Source: Nocardia alni
GTDB lineage: Bacteria > Actinomycetota > Actinomycetes > Mycobacteriales > Mycobacteriaceae
Length of the DNA stretch: 46,988 bases
Direction: 5' to 3'
NCBI RefSeq assembly: GCF_019038435.1
Contig: NZ_JAGPOX010000074.1
Coordinates: forward strand, 1 to 46,988
Each line of letters starts with the position of its first letter. Position 1 is the stretch's first letter. Shown in pieces: positions 32,175-41,600 of the stretch. A model generated the notes under the pieces. The model did not search any database. It was given only the letters and a program-made list of their open reading frames with translations, and had not been told where the DNA came from. The translations under genes and the position numbers were made by a program.

Positions 32175-32864
32175 TCAGCGCGCGACGGTGAAGCCGCCGT
32201 CGACCGGCAGGATGACGCCGGTGGCGTAGTCGTTGCCGATCAGGTAGCCGATGGCCGCGGCCACATCCGCGCCGGTGCCGACGCGTCCGGCGGGCACTTG
32301 TTGCCCGGCCGCGGCGAATTGGGCCTCGCGCTGATCGGGCGGCAGGAAGGACCACCACGCCGTATCGACGATGCCGGGGGAGACCGCGTTCACCCGGACC
32401 GGTGCCAGCTCGGCCGCGAGCGGCGGGACGATCCGCTCGATCGCGCCGTTGACCGCGGCGAGGGTGACCGTCCCCGGCAGCGCCGCGCGGGCCGAGGCCG
32501 CGGACACCATGGTGATCGACCCGCTCACCCGCGCTTTCTGGATCGCGGACAGGTATGCGAACAGCTTGCCGTCGAAGCCCGCCCGCAGATCGGCCAGGTC
32601 GATCTCGCGCAGGTTGCCGATGCCGACCGCGCCGGGACTGAAGGCCAGTACCAGATGGTCGATGCTGCCGAGTCGGTCGAAGAACGCGGCGACCTGCTCG
32701 ACGGAAGCGCCGTCCACCGACTCCGCGGCGTGCACGCGATCCTTCACCGCGGCCAGCCTCTCCGGATCACGACCGGTCACGGTGACCTCGTGGCCCTCGG
32801 CGGTCAGGTGTTCGGCGGCAGCCAGTCCGATGCCGGAGGTGCCACCCATGATCACGATGCGCAT
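32175..32864 (-). CDS. SDR-family protein with degenerate catalytic site
   Basis: 229 residues from ATG 32864 behind AAGGAGG. The Rossmann motif GGTSGIG (7-13), GRDPERL and the C-terminal ATGVILPVDGGF are typical of SDRs. At the expected Ser-Tyr-x3-Lys site the sequence is VSAASARAALPGTVTLAAVNGAIE: Ser is kept but Tyr is Leu135 and Lys is Asn139. Dehydrogenase activity is therefore doubtful; a binding or regulatory role, or non-classical chemistry, is possible. The gene diverges from a TetR gene across a 76 bp spacer with operator-like repeats. Confidence 0.82.
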   Translation of the reverse strand: MRIVIMGGTSGIGLAAAEHLTAEGHEVTVTGRDPERLAAVKDRVHAAESVDGASVEQVAAFFDRLGSIDHLVLAFSPGAVGIGNLREIDLADLRAGFDGKLFAYLSAIQKARVSGSITMVSAASARAALPGTVTLAAVNGAIERIVPPLAAELAPVRVNAVSPGIVDTAWWSFLPPDQREAQFAAAGQQVPAGRVGTGADVAAAIGYLIGNDYATGVILPVDGGFTVAR

Positions 32865-32883
32865 TGCGCGCCTCCTTCTACTT

Positions 32884-32933
32884 ACTAGACGTTACGTCTC
32901 GATAGTATTCCGGAACGTAGCGTCTTGTAAAGT
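32884..32933. promoter_or_regulatory. Paired operator-like sites between SDR and TetR genes
   Basis: ACTAGACGTTACGTCT (32884-32899) and, in reverse orientation, GGAACGTAGCGTCTTGTAAA (32912-32931) share the core AGACG(T/C)TACGT. One copy faces each divergent gene. The first is close to the perfect palindrome at 6515-6541. Confidence 0.55.
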
Positions 32934-32940
32934 GACATCC

Positions 32941-33513
32941 ATGGTGGGTGACAAACCGCTCGGTCGGCCCCGCAGCGAGGACCGGCGTCGCGCGATCCTG
33001 TCCGCGGCCGTCGACGAACTGCGTGACAAGGGATACGCGGCGCTGACGATCGAGGGGATCGCGGCGCGGGCGGGCGCGGGCAAACAGACGATCTACCGCT
33101 GGTGGCCGTCGAAGGCCGATGTGGTGCTGGAGGCGATGCTCGACGAGGCCGCGACCGCCATCGCGATACCCGATCGGGGATCGTTGTCGCAAGACCTGCG
33201 GGGCTTCCTGGTCGAGACGTTCCGTCAGCGCGGACAGCGACCGGTGCTGGTCGGCCTGATGGCGCAGGCGCTGCTGGATCCCGTGTTCGCCGAGGCGTTT
33301 CGGGACCGCTTCCTGTTCGGCCGCCGCGCCGCGCTGCGGCAGATCTTCCAGCGGGCGGCCGCGCGGGGAGAGATCGCGGCGGATGTGGACCCGGAGTTGC
33401 TGATCGACGTGGTGTACGGGGTGCTGTGGTACCGCTTGCTGCTGGATCACGCGCCGCTGGACGACGACGCGGGAAGGCAGCTCGCCGAGCTGGTGTTACG
33501 GGCCGTGCGCTGA
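32941..33513 (+). CDS. TetR-family transcriptional regulator
   Basis: 190 residues from ATG 32941; the longer ORF upstream runs antisense through the SDR gene. Helix-turn-helix at about residues 12-60 (RRRAILSAAVDELRDKGYAALTIEGIAARAGAGKQTIYRWWPSKADVV), then a TetR_C ligand domain of the AcrR/Rv-type (LSQDLRGFLVETFRQ, LLIDVVYGVLWYRLLLDHAPLDD). It probably controls the divergent SDR and itself through the sites at 32884-32933. Confidence 0.9.
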   Translation: MVGDKPLGRPRSEDRRRAILSAAVDELRDKGYAALTIEGIAARAGAGKQTIYRWWPSKADVVLEAMLDEAATAIAIPDRGSLSQDLRGFLVETFRQRGQRPVLVGLMAQALLDPVFAEAFRDRFLFGRRAALRQIFQRAAARGEIAADVDPELLIDVVYGVLWYRLLLDHAPLDDDAGRQLAELVLRAVR

Positions 33514-33610
33514 TTCGCTCGCCCCGCCGCCTCCATGAGGTCCGCAGGCTCACCATCTTCGAGGCTCGCCCATCCGCCCGGCTCCGCACGGTCTTCCGGC
33601 GGACCATCCC

Positions 33611-34546
33611 CTAGCGCTCACCCGTGCCGCTGGGGTTCGGCTTACCGTCCGCTGAAACAGGCTGTGCGCTTTCAGGTGCATTATCGGCGAGGATCCGACA
33701 CCCGCACGCGGCGTGGGCTGGCCAGTACCGTATGCGGACGCGGTGTGAGTCGGGATCCAATTCCAGTGTGGTGTCGAGGGTTCGGGGCGGTCGCGCGGGT
33801 ACGCCCTCGATGACGGTCTCCAGATCGCGCAGTGCGAGCGCGGCGGTGGCGGCGATCGCCGCGGTCGAGCCGTGCCCGATCCGGCCGAGCAGTTGCGCGG
33901 CCAGGTGCGGCCAGTCCGGGTCGAGGTCGCCGCGGGTCAGGTCCGCGCAGCGCAGGCAGCTGGTCCCGCCCGGCAGTACGAGCGGGCCGACGATGCCGCG
34001 GCCGTCGCGCATGCGCACCGGCAGATGCGGAATCCGGTACAGCACAAGGTCATTGACCAGGATCGGATCGGGCACCAGCGCATCGGCGAGGACCACCATA
34101 TCGGCCGACCACCCGGCGACCGTGGTCGCGGCGAGATACTCCCGCGAACGGCTCGGACGCAGCCCCAGTCGGCGCACGCCCGCGGCGATGGCCTCCGAGA
34201 GCGGCCCGCGACCGTGCACATGGACCCGGCGCACCCGGATCGGCCGTTCGACCGGGCGGATCAGCAGCCCGGCCCGCTCGAGTTCGGCGAGTATCTCCAG
34301 TGCGTCGGCACTGCCGATACCCAAACTACTGGCCGCCCAGGCGATCTGGGGATGGCTGCGTAGCCCGTCCAGCAGCCTCAGGAACTCCGCGACGGTATCG
34401 GCGGTGATCCCGGGCGGTTCCAGCAGCAGCGCTCGTTCGGGATCCCAGCCCAATTGCACCGCGCCGGACGGCCGGCGCAGCACGGTCACGCGCGGATGCA
34501 GCATAGGCCCGCGTGGACGCGGTGCGCTCGGTTCGCTCATGCGCAT
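33611..34546 (-). CDS. E1/ThiF-like protein resembling TOMM leader-binding cyclodehydratase partner (Rv3196-like)
   Basis: 311 residues from ATG 34546 (ATG 34540 is an alternative). Residues about 15-105 resemble the winged-helix precursor-binding part (VQLGWDPERALLLEPPGITADTVAEFLRLLDGLRS). Residues about 107-285 are a degenerate E1/ThiF-like Rossmann region with DMVVLADALVPDPILVNDLVLYRIPHLPV. A tetracysteine site (Cys197, Cys200 in SCLRCADL; Cys281, Cys283 in ACGCRI) should bind zinc. This is the architecture of bacteriocin/thiazole-oxazole cyclodehydratase partner proteins, but no YcaO or precursor gene is near. Synteny fits Rv3196. Function unknown. Confidence 0.65.
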   Translation of the reverse strand: MRMSEPSAPRPRGPMLHPRVTVLRRPSGAVQLGWDPERALLLEPPGITADTVAEFLRLLDGLRSHPQIAWAASSLGIGSADALEILAELERAGLLIRPVERPIRVRRVHVHGRGPLSEAIAAGVRRLGLRPSRSREYLAATTVAGWSADMVVLADALVPDPILVNDLVLYRIPHLPVRMRDGRGIVGPLVLPGGTSCLRCADLTRGDLDPDWPHLAAQLLGRIGHGSTAAIAATAALALRDLETVIEGVPARPPRTLDTTLELDPDSHRVRIRYWPAHAACGCRILADNAPESAQPVSADGKPNPSGTGER

Positions 34547-34746
34547 CAGTGTGGACGGCTCCGGACGGACGAAAGTCGCGGTGAACCCCGCCTGTCCACA
34601 GGGGTATCGGTATTCCACAGGACATTTCGACAGGACGCTCGCGTGTCCCCGGCCGGTCATCGGCGTCGTGCTCGTTCCCGCTCGGAGTCGCTGTCCGGGT
34701 TCGCTCGAAATTTCGACCTCGATCGCGTGCGGGTGCGAATGTCCGG

Positions 34747-35337
34747 TCAGTTCGCCTGTGACAGTCCTGCTTCGGCGTTGCCGGGCACCGGCGGTACCGT
34801 CGCGGGGTCGGAAAGCACGGCGCGGCGGGCGAATTCGATCGCCCCGAGCAGGATCGCATCCGCACCCAGTAGGGCGGGTGTGATGTCGAGTTGGATGGTC
34901 GGGGCTATTGCCCGCCGCTGGGACAACTCGCGGTCGATCGCCGGGTACAGGTGCGGATACCACTGTGCCAGTACGCCGCCCAGCACGATCTCGTCGACGT
35001 CCAGCAGCGAGGTGATCGCCACGATCCCCGCACCGAGTGCGCGGCCCGCGGTGTCGAGGGCGGCCAAGGCGGCCGGATCCGCGGCGGATGCGGCCGTGGC
35101 GAATCGGTGCAGGGTGGACTCGAGCCCGTCGCGCGTCAGCGCGTCGCCCAGTCCGGCGGCGGTGAGCACGGCCTCGGGTCCGGCGTAGCAGACCAGGCAG
35201 CCGCGAGCGCCGCAGTCGCAGCGGGGACCGTCCATCGCCACCGGGATATGGCCGGGCTCACCGGCGATCCCGTGGCTGCCGAGATGGATACGCCCGTCCA
35301 GCACCACGCCGCCGCCGATGCCGGTGCGCGGTATTGA
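34747..35337 (-). pseudogene. 5'-truncated ROK-family (NagC/glucokinase) remnant
   Basis: The frame ends at 34747 and its recognisable part begins near RTGIGGGVVLDGRIHLGSHG (about 35336), equal to the middle of a ROK protein, and continues through GEPGHIPV, the zinc motif CDCGARGC and SLLDVDEIVLGGVLAQ to a normal C-terminus. The N-terminal phosphate-binding and sugar-binding half, and any helix-turn-helix, are missing: sequence before 35337 belongs to spacer and then to the convergently stacked metalloprotease gene ending at 35373. No start codon with a ribosome binding site remains, so this is a decayed gene. Confidence 0.75.
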
Positions 35338-35372
35338 AGTGGCTCCGACCGGGCTGGGCGTTGTCGCGGCCT

Positions 35373-36764
35373 CTACTCCGCCTCGCCCGTACCCGGGTCC
35401 GACTTGCCTTCGCGCTCCTTGCGCTCGCGCTCCTCGGTCTCCGCGAGCTGCGCCAGCGGATCGTCGAATTGTCCTGTGCCGCCGCCGATCACAGCGTCGA
35501 TGAAGCCCGCCGGATTGTCCAGATCGGCCGAGCTGGGTAGCAGATCCGGGTGGGCCCAGACGGCGTCGCGAGCTTCGATACCGGCATCGGTGGTCAGCCG
35601 CCGCCACAGCTCGGCCGCCTCGCGTAGTTTGCGGGGCCGCAGCTCCAGGCCGACCAGGGTCGCGAACGTCTGCTCGGCCGGACCGCCGGTGGCGCGGCGG
35701 CGACGCAGGGTCTCGGCCAGCGCGCCCGCGCCGGGCAGCCTGTCACCGACGGCCTCGGCGACCACGATCTGCACCCAGCCCTCGATCAGTGCCAGCAGCG
35801 TCTCCAGCCGATCCAGCGCGGCCTTCTGCTCCGGGGTGGTCTGCGGTTCGAACGTGCCCTGCGAGAGCAGTTCCTCCAGCTTGGACGGATCGGCGAGCGC
35901 CATCGGGTCGATGTTCTGCGCGGCCTGCTCGATGGCCGAGAAGTCCATGCGGATGCCGCGCGCGTAGTCCTCCACCGCACCCAGCACCTGCTGACGCAGC
36001 CACGGCACATGCCCGAACAGCCGCTGATGCGCGGCCTCGCGCGCGGCCAGATAGACCACGATCTCGCTCTCGGGCCGCTCGAGGCCCTTGCTGAACTCCG
36101 CGATCGCCGCCGGGAGCAGCGCCGCGGTGCCGTTCGGGCCCAGCGGCAGCCCGATATCGGTGGAGGTCAGCACCTCACCGGCGAGCTGGCCGAGGGCCTG
36201 GCCCAGCTGCGATCCGAATGCGAGTCCGCCCATCTGGCCCAGCATGCCCAGCATCGGCCCGGCGAATTCCCTGGCCTCCTCCGGCATGGTCTGGGTCCAC
36301 ATGCCCGAGACCTGCTCGGCCACCGGGTCGCACAGCCGCTTCCAGGTGGGGACCGTCTCCTCGATCCAGTCGTTGGCCGTCCACGCCACCGTCTTGGTCG
36401 CGCCCGCGGGCAACGTGGTCGCCGCGTCGAGCCACAGCTCGGCCAGGTGCGAGGCCTCGGTCACGGCCTTCTGCTGGCCCTCGGAGATCGGCGTCAGATT
36501 CGACCCGAGCTGCTGGCGGGCCAGGCGCTTGGCTACGTCGTAGTTGACCGGACCGGCCTGCGGCGAGCCGGGCTGGCCCATGGTCGAGAACATCTGCCCC
36601 AGCTGGGTCAGCATCTGCCCGAGCTGCGACGGATCGAAGCCCTCGCCCGAGCCGCCGGCCATGAATCCGAACGGATTGTTCGCACTGGAACCGCTTTGAT
36701 CCTCGCCGCGTTTGCGGTCGTCGTCATCATCGCGGTTCGAGAATCCGAAGGGGACATCGCTCAT
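35373..36764 (-). CDS. Zincin-like DUF2342 protein (Rv3195-like)
   Basis: 463 residues from ATG 36764. Residues 1-70 are polar and disordered (DDDDRKRGEDQSGSSANNPFG and a Gln/Gly/Met segment). The rest has the helical zincin_2/DUF2342 fold: EGQQKAVTEASHLAELWLDAATTLP, MLGQMGGLAFGSQLGQALGQLAGEVL, and EIVVYLAAREAAHQRLFGHVPWL, where EAAH takes the place of a metal-binding helix; no perfect HExxH is present. Protease activity is unproven for the family. It diverges from the PDZ-Lon gene over 50 bp, as Rv3195-Rv3194c do in M. tuberculosis. Confidence 0.85.
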   Translation of the reverse strand: MSDVPFGFSNRDDDDDRKRGEDQSGSSANNPFGFMAGGSGEGFDPSQLGQMLTQLGQMFSTMGQPGSPQAGPVNYDVAKRLARQQLGSNLTPISEGQQKAVTEASHLAELWLDAATTLPAGATKTVAWTANDWIEETVPTWKRLCDPVAEQVSGMWTQTMPEEAREFAGPMLGMLGQMGGLAFGSQLGQALGQLAGEVLTSTDIGLPLGPNGTAALLPAAIAEFSKGLERPESEIVVYLAAREAAHQRLFGHVPWLRQQVLGAVEDYARGIRMDFSAIEQAAQNIDPMALADPSKLEELLSQGTFEPQTTPEQKAALDRLETLLALIEGWVQIVVAEAVGDRLPGAGALAETLRRRRATGGPAEQTFATLVGLELRPRKLREAAELWRRLTTDAGIEARDAVWAHPDLLPSSADLDNPAGFIDAVIGGGTGQFDDPLAQLAETEERERKEREGKSDPGTGEAE

Positions 36765-36801
36765 ACCCCTTAGGCTACGCGGGTGGCAAAATCCGAGCCG
36801 C

Positions 36802-36807
36802 TACCCT
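36802..36807 (+). promoter_or_regulatory. -10 box for a leaderless PDZ-Lon transcript
   Basis: TACCCT ends 7 bases before the GTG start at 36815 and no ribosome binding site lies between, consistent with transcription starting at the start codon. Confidence 0.5.
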
Positions 36808-36814
36808 GGGCCGG

Positions 36815-37840
36815 GTGAATCGCCGGATCCTCACCCTGCTGGCCGCCCTCGTGCCAGTACTCGTGCTCGGAATCGTGGGCAGCGCCGTGACGGTGCCCTT
36901 CGTGGCGTTAGGCCCCGGTCCGACCTTCAATACGCTAGGCGTGGTCGAGGGCAAACAGGTCGTCGACGTGCGGGGGGCGGCGGTGAATCCGACCTCCGGC
37001 AATCTCAATATGACCACCGTGTCCGTTCGCGACGGGCTGAATATCTTCGAGTCGTTCGGGCTCTGGGCGGACGGGAACTACGGTCTGGTGCCGCGCGCGG
37101 AGGTGTACCCGCCGGGAGTGCCGCGCGACCAGGTCGACAAGTCCAATCAGGCGGACTTCAAGAGCTCCGAGGACAACGCCGAACTGGCCGCGCTGCACTA
37201 TCTGAAGTATCCGACGAGCGTCGAACTGGCCGTGGTCGCCGACAACGGTCCGTCCAAGGGGCTGCTCGACAAGGGCGACCAGGTGGTCAGCGTGGCGGGT
37301 AAGCCCGTCGCGACCTCGCAGGACGTGGTGAGCGCGGTGCAGGGCGCCAAGCCAGGGACGGTCGTGCCGATCGTGGTGCGCCGCGGCGGGGCCGAGCAGA
37401 CCGTCCAGGTGACGCTGGGCGCCCGCCCCGACGACGCGTCCAAGGGCTACCTCGGCGTGACGCCCGACGAGCAGGCGCAGGGCCCGATCAAGGTCGATTT
37501 CAACCTGGCCGACATCGGCGGGCCCTCGGCCGGGCTGATGTTCAGCCTGGGCCTGGTGGACAAGCTCAGCACCGGAAAACTCAACGGCGGCAAGTTCATC
37601 GCCGGGACAGGCACCATCGATCCGGACGGTAAGGTCGGCCCGATCGGTGGCATCCAGTACAAGATGATCGCCGCCCGCGCGGCCGGTGCGCAGACCTTCC
37701 TCGTGCCCGCGGACAACTGCAACGAGGCCCGCCAGCGCACGCCCAAGGGGCTGCGGCTGATCAAGGTCGACTCGCTGACCACCGCGGTCGACGCCCTGAA
37801 CGAGCTCAACGCGGGTAAGCCCACCCCCGCCTGCGGTTAG
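36815..37840 (+). CDS. Membrane-anchored PDZ-Lon (S16) protease, YlbL/Rv3194c-like
   Basis: 341 residues from GTG 36815. One N-terminal membrane segment (about 6-30), a PDZ domain (about 135-205; KGDQVVSVAGKPVATSQDVVSAVQ) and a Lon-type S16 protease domain (about 220-335). The catalytic dyad is visible: Ser238 in GGPSAGLMFSLGL and Lys283 in GGIQYKMIAARAAGA. The protease lacks an AAA+ domain and faces the outside of the membrane. Relatives (YlbL) act in envelope quality control or checkpoint recovery. Confidence 0.9.
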   Translation: MNRRILTLLAALVPVLVLGIVGSAVTVPFVALGPGPTFNTLGVVEGKQVVDVRGAAVNPTSGNLNMTTVSVRDGLNIFESFGLWADGNYGLVPRAEVYPPGVPRDQVDKSNQADFKSSEDNAELAALHYLKYPTSVELAVVADNGPSKGLLDKGDQVVSVAGKPVATSQDVVSAVQGAKPGTVVPIVVRRGGAEQTVQVTLGARPDDASKGYLGVTPDEQAQGPIKVDFNLADIGGPSAGLMFSLGLVDKLSTGKLNGGKFIAGTGTIDPDGKVGPIGGIQYKMIAARAAGAQTFLVPADNCNEARQRTPKGLRLIKVDSLTTAVDALNELNAGKPTPACG

Positions 37841-37870
37841 ACCGCCCGCGCGGTGGGGTGAGCGGTCCGG

Positions 37871-38470
37871 TCAGAAGTCGTCGGGGTCGTTTTCCAGGGT
37901 GTGGGCGAGGGCTTCGACGATGTTCGGGGCGAGGTTGGGGGCGGTGCGCAGGTCCAGTTCGTCGCCGAAGGGGTTCTCCTCGTCCTCCTCGGGACGGATC
38001 TGGAGCAGGCACAGCGAAACGCCGTCGCGCAGGACGCCCGCGAACAGGCGGGCGTCGCGGCGGCCCGGATGGGTGATGGCGGCCTCGCGTCCGGCGCGGT
38101 CGGCGGCGTCGTTGTCGGCCAGCAGCGGGGCGATGGCGTCGTCGAGGGTCTGTTCGGCGTCGGGCGGCAGCACCACGATCTGCTGGACCAGCACGCAACC
38201 GTGCACGGCCTCGGGCCAGCTGGTGGTGGCCAGGAATTCGTCGAGCGCGAGTTCGCCGTGCACGTCGTCCGGAAAGGGTTCCTGCGCAATGGGAGTCAGC
38301 ACCGCGCCGTCGTCGAGCTGGTCCTGCAGCGCCGGTTCGGCAGCCACCAGATCCGCCGTCGGCACCAGGGCGAACATCTGCGGTGGCCGGTCCCACCCCT
38401 CCGCATCGGCGAACTCCGCCACCTCACGAATGCAGCGGTACAGGGCGGAGGCCGGGTTGTCTACGGTCAC
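37871..38470 (-). CDS. PPA1309-family protein
   Basis: 199 residues from GTG 38470. The sequence fits the uncharacterised actinobacterial PPA1309 family: ASALYRCIREVAEFADAEGWDRPPQMFALVPT, EPFPDDVHGELALDEFLATTSWPEAVHGCVLVQQIVVLPP, and a C-terminal DLRTAPNLAPNIVEALAHTL. No signal peptide, membrane span or catalytic motif. A -10-like TAGACT (38479-38484, minus strand) ends 8 bases before the GTG, suggesting a leaderless transcript. It lies between the PDZ-Lon and UPF0182 genes. Confidence 0.8.
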   Translation of the reverse strand: MTVDNPASALYRCIREVAEFADAEGWDRPPQMFALVPTADLVAAEPALQDQLDDGAVLTPIAQEPFPDDVHGELALDEFLATTSWPEAVHGCVLVQQIVVLPPDAEQTLDDAIAPLLADNDAADRAGREAAITHPGRRDARLFAGVLRDGVSLCLLQIRPEEDEENPFGDELDLRTAPNLAPNIVEALAHTLENDPDDF

Positions 38471-38683
38471 GCGCGCTGAGTCTAGGGCGTGCGACCATGT
38501 CTGCCGAACACATCCCCCATCAGCACGTACACGCGCATGGGAACCAGATCGGTGCACGTTGTTCGCTTTTCCGTAGAGTGGGGCCGAACGGTCCGCCAGG
38601 ACCACCCCGCCACCAAGACGCAACTGCGGTGCACCGGACGTTGATTCACGCCCGGACGCCGCCGGACCTGGGAGAGTGTCATC

Positions 38684-41600
38684 GTGGGCATGCGCCCCCC
38701 GACAGGCTTACCTTCGCTGTCCCGCCGCAGCCGGATACTGCTGCTGACCGCCCTCGTACTGGCCGCGCTGCTGCTGGTCGGGCCTCGGCTGACGGATGCT
38801 TACACCAGCTGGCTGTGGTTCGGCGAGGTCGGATTCCGCCAGGTCTTCACCACGGTCCTGGTCACCCGGATCCTGTTGTTCCTGGTGGTGGCGATCGTGG
38901 TCGGCGCGATCATCTGGCTGGCGATGCTGGCTGCGTACCGGGCGCGTCCGGTCTTCGTGCCCGTCTCGGGCCCCAACGATCCGATCGCGCGCTACCGCAC
39001 CACCGTGATGGGCCGCCTGCGGCTGTTCGGCATCGGCCTGCCGCTGGTGGTCGGTCTGCTGTGCGGGCTGGTGGCGCAGTCGAGCTGGGTCACCGTGCAG
39101 CTGTTCCTGCACGGCGGCGCGTTCGGGGTGAAGGACCCGCAGTTCCATCTGGACGTCAGCTTCTACGCGTTCAATCTGCCGTTCTACAAGATGATGCTGA
39201 ACTGGCTGTTCGTCGCCGCGGTGATCGCGTTCTTCGCGAATCTGGTGGCGCACTACATCTTCGGCGGTCTGCGGCTGTCCGGGCGCGAGGGCACGCTGAG
39301 CAGTCCGGCGCGGATTCAGCTGGCGGTCACCGCCGGGATCTTCGTGCTGCTCAAGGCGATCGCCTACTGGTTCGACCGGTACTCGCTCCTGATGAGCACC
39401 CGTAAGGAGCCGACCTTCACCGGTGGGTCGTACACCGATATCAACGCCGTGCTGCCGGCCAAGCTGATCCTGCTGTCCATCGCGGTCATCTGCGCGGTGG
39501 CGTTCTTCGCCGGCGTGGTGCTGAAGGATCTGCGGGTTCCGGCGATGGCCGCGGCGCTGCTGGTGCTGTCCTCGATCCTGGTCGGCGCGGTCTGGCCGCT
39601 GATCGTGGAGCAGTTCGAGGTGCGCCCGAACGCGGCCACCAAGGAGGCCACGTACATCTCGCGCAATATCCAGGCCACGCGCGCCGCCTACGGACTGGGC
39701 GGTAACAAGGTGCAGTACGTCCAGTACCCGGGCGTGCAGACCAAGGATCCCGCGACCATCCCGGCCGATCAGCAGACCATCGCCAACATCCGCCTGCTGG
39801 ATCCGAATGTGCTGTCTCCCACCTTCCTGCAGAAGCAGCAGCTGCAGAACTTCTACGGCTTCCCCGACACCCTGGACATCGACCGCTACACCGTGAACGG
39901 TCAGCTGCAGGACTACATCGTGGCGGCCCGGGAACTACAGCCGCAGAACCTGTCCGGCAACCAGCTGGACTGGATCAACAAGCACACCGTCTACACGCAC
40001 GGTGACGGATTCGTCGCCGCACCGGCCAACCGGGTCAACCAGGCACCGCCCAAGGAGACCGAACAGGCAGCCTCCGGCGTCACGAACAACAGCAGCGGCA
40101 GCGGCGCGGCCTCGGGGACCTACGGTTATCCGGTCTTCAACGTCGGCGACAAGACGACGGTCAGCGACCTGTTCTCGACAATGCCCCAGGCGATCCCGGT
40201 CACCCAGCCGCGTATCTACTACGGCCCGCTGATCTCCAAGTCCGACGCCGACTACGCCATCATCGGCGGCAATCGCCAGCCGCCGCGCGAATACGACACG
40301 AGCACACAACAGTTCACCTACGGCGGCAAGGGCGGCGTGCCGATCGGCAACTGGTTCAACCGGTTGACCTTCGCCGCCAAGTACGCCGAGCGCAACATTC
40401 TGTTCTCCGGTGCGATCGGCTCGGATTCGAAGATCATCTTCAACCGGGATCCGGCCACCCGGGTGCAGCAGGTCGCGCCGTGGCTGACCACCGACGGCGA
40501 TGTGTACCCCGCGGTGGTGAACGGGCGCATCCAGTGGATCGTGGACTGCTACACCACGCTCGACAACTACCCCTACGCCCAGCACTCCTCACTGGACGGG
40601 CTGGCCCAGGACAGCATCGACGAGACCACCGGCCGGGTGTTGCCTCGCAAGGAGGTCAGCTACATCCGCAATTCGGTGAAGGCCACCGTCGACGCCTACG
40701 ACGGCACGGTGAGCCTCTACGCGACGGATCCGACCGATCCGGTGCTCAAGGCGTGGGAGGGTGTGTTCCCCGGCACGGTCAAGCCCGCCAGCGCCATCAC
40801 CCCGCAGCTGCGCGCGCACTTCCGCTACCCGCAGGACCTGTTCAAGGTGCAGCGGGACATCCTGGGCCGCTACCACGTGGACGATCCGCGGGAGTTCTTC
40901 ACCAACAACGCGTTCTGGTCGGTGCCCAACGATCCGACCACCGACACGCCGACCAATGCGAATCAGCCGCCGTATTACGTGCTCAAGGGCAATCCGGCGA
41001 CGGGGCAGCCGTCGTTCGACCTGACCAGCGCGATGGTCGGCTACAAGCGCCAGTTCCTGTCCGCCTATATCTCGGTCAGCTCCGATCCGACCGATTACGG
41101 CAAGTTCACGGTGCTGGAGCTGCCGCAGGATTCGCAAACCCAGGGCCCGGCGCAGGTACAGACGTCGATGACCACCGACGCGCGGGTGTCGAACGAACGC
41201 ACGACCCTGACCGGCGGCAATACGAACAAGATCAGATATGGCAACCTGCTGACGTTGCCGATCGGCAACGGCGGCATTCTCTACGTCGAGCCGTGGTATC
41301 TGGAACGCAACAGCTCCAATGCGTCGTTCCCACAGTTGGTCAAGGTACTGGCCAGCTATAACGGCAACGTCGGCTACGAGGCGACCCTGGGCGACGCGCT
41401 CAACAGCATGCAGTCGGGTCTGGGCGGGGCCGCGACCCTGCAGCCCGGACAGTCCTCGAGTCCGCCGCCGAGCCAGAGCACCCCGTCACCGGGCCAGGGC
41501 GGCACGCCGCCGCCGGCGCTCCCGCCGACCGGTTCCTCGGCTGCGCGCGATGCGGCGGTGCAGGAGCTCAACTCCGCGCTCAAGGGAGTGAACGACGCGC

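Noticed and set aside
34592..34619. Two DnaA-box-like sequences CTGTCCACA and TATTCCACA
   Set aside because: Only two imperfect boxes, no cluster, no dnaA/dnaN nearby; not an origin.
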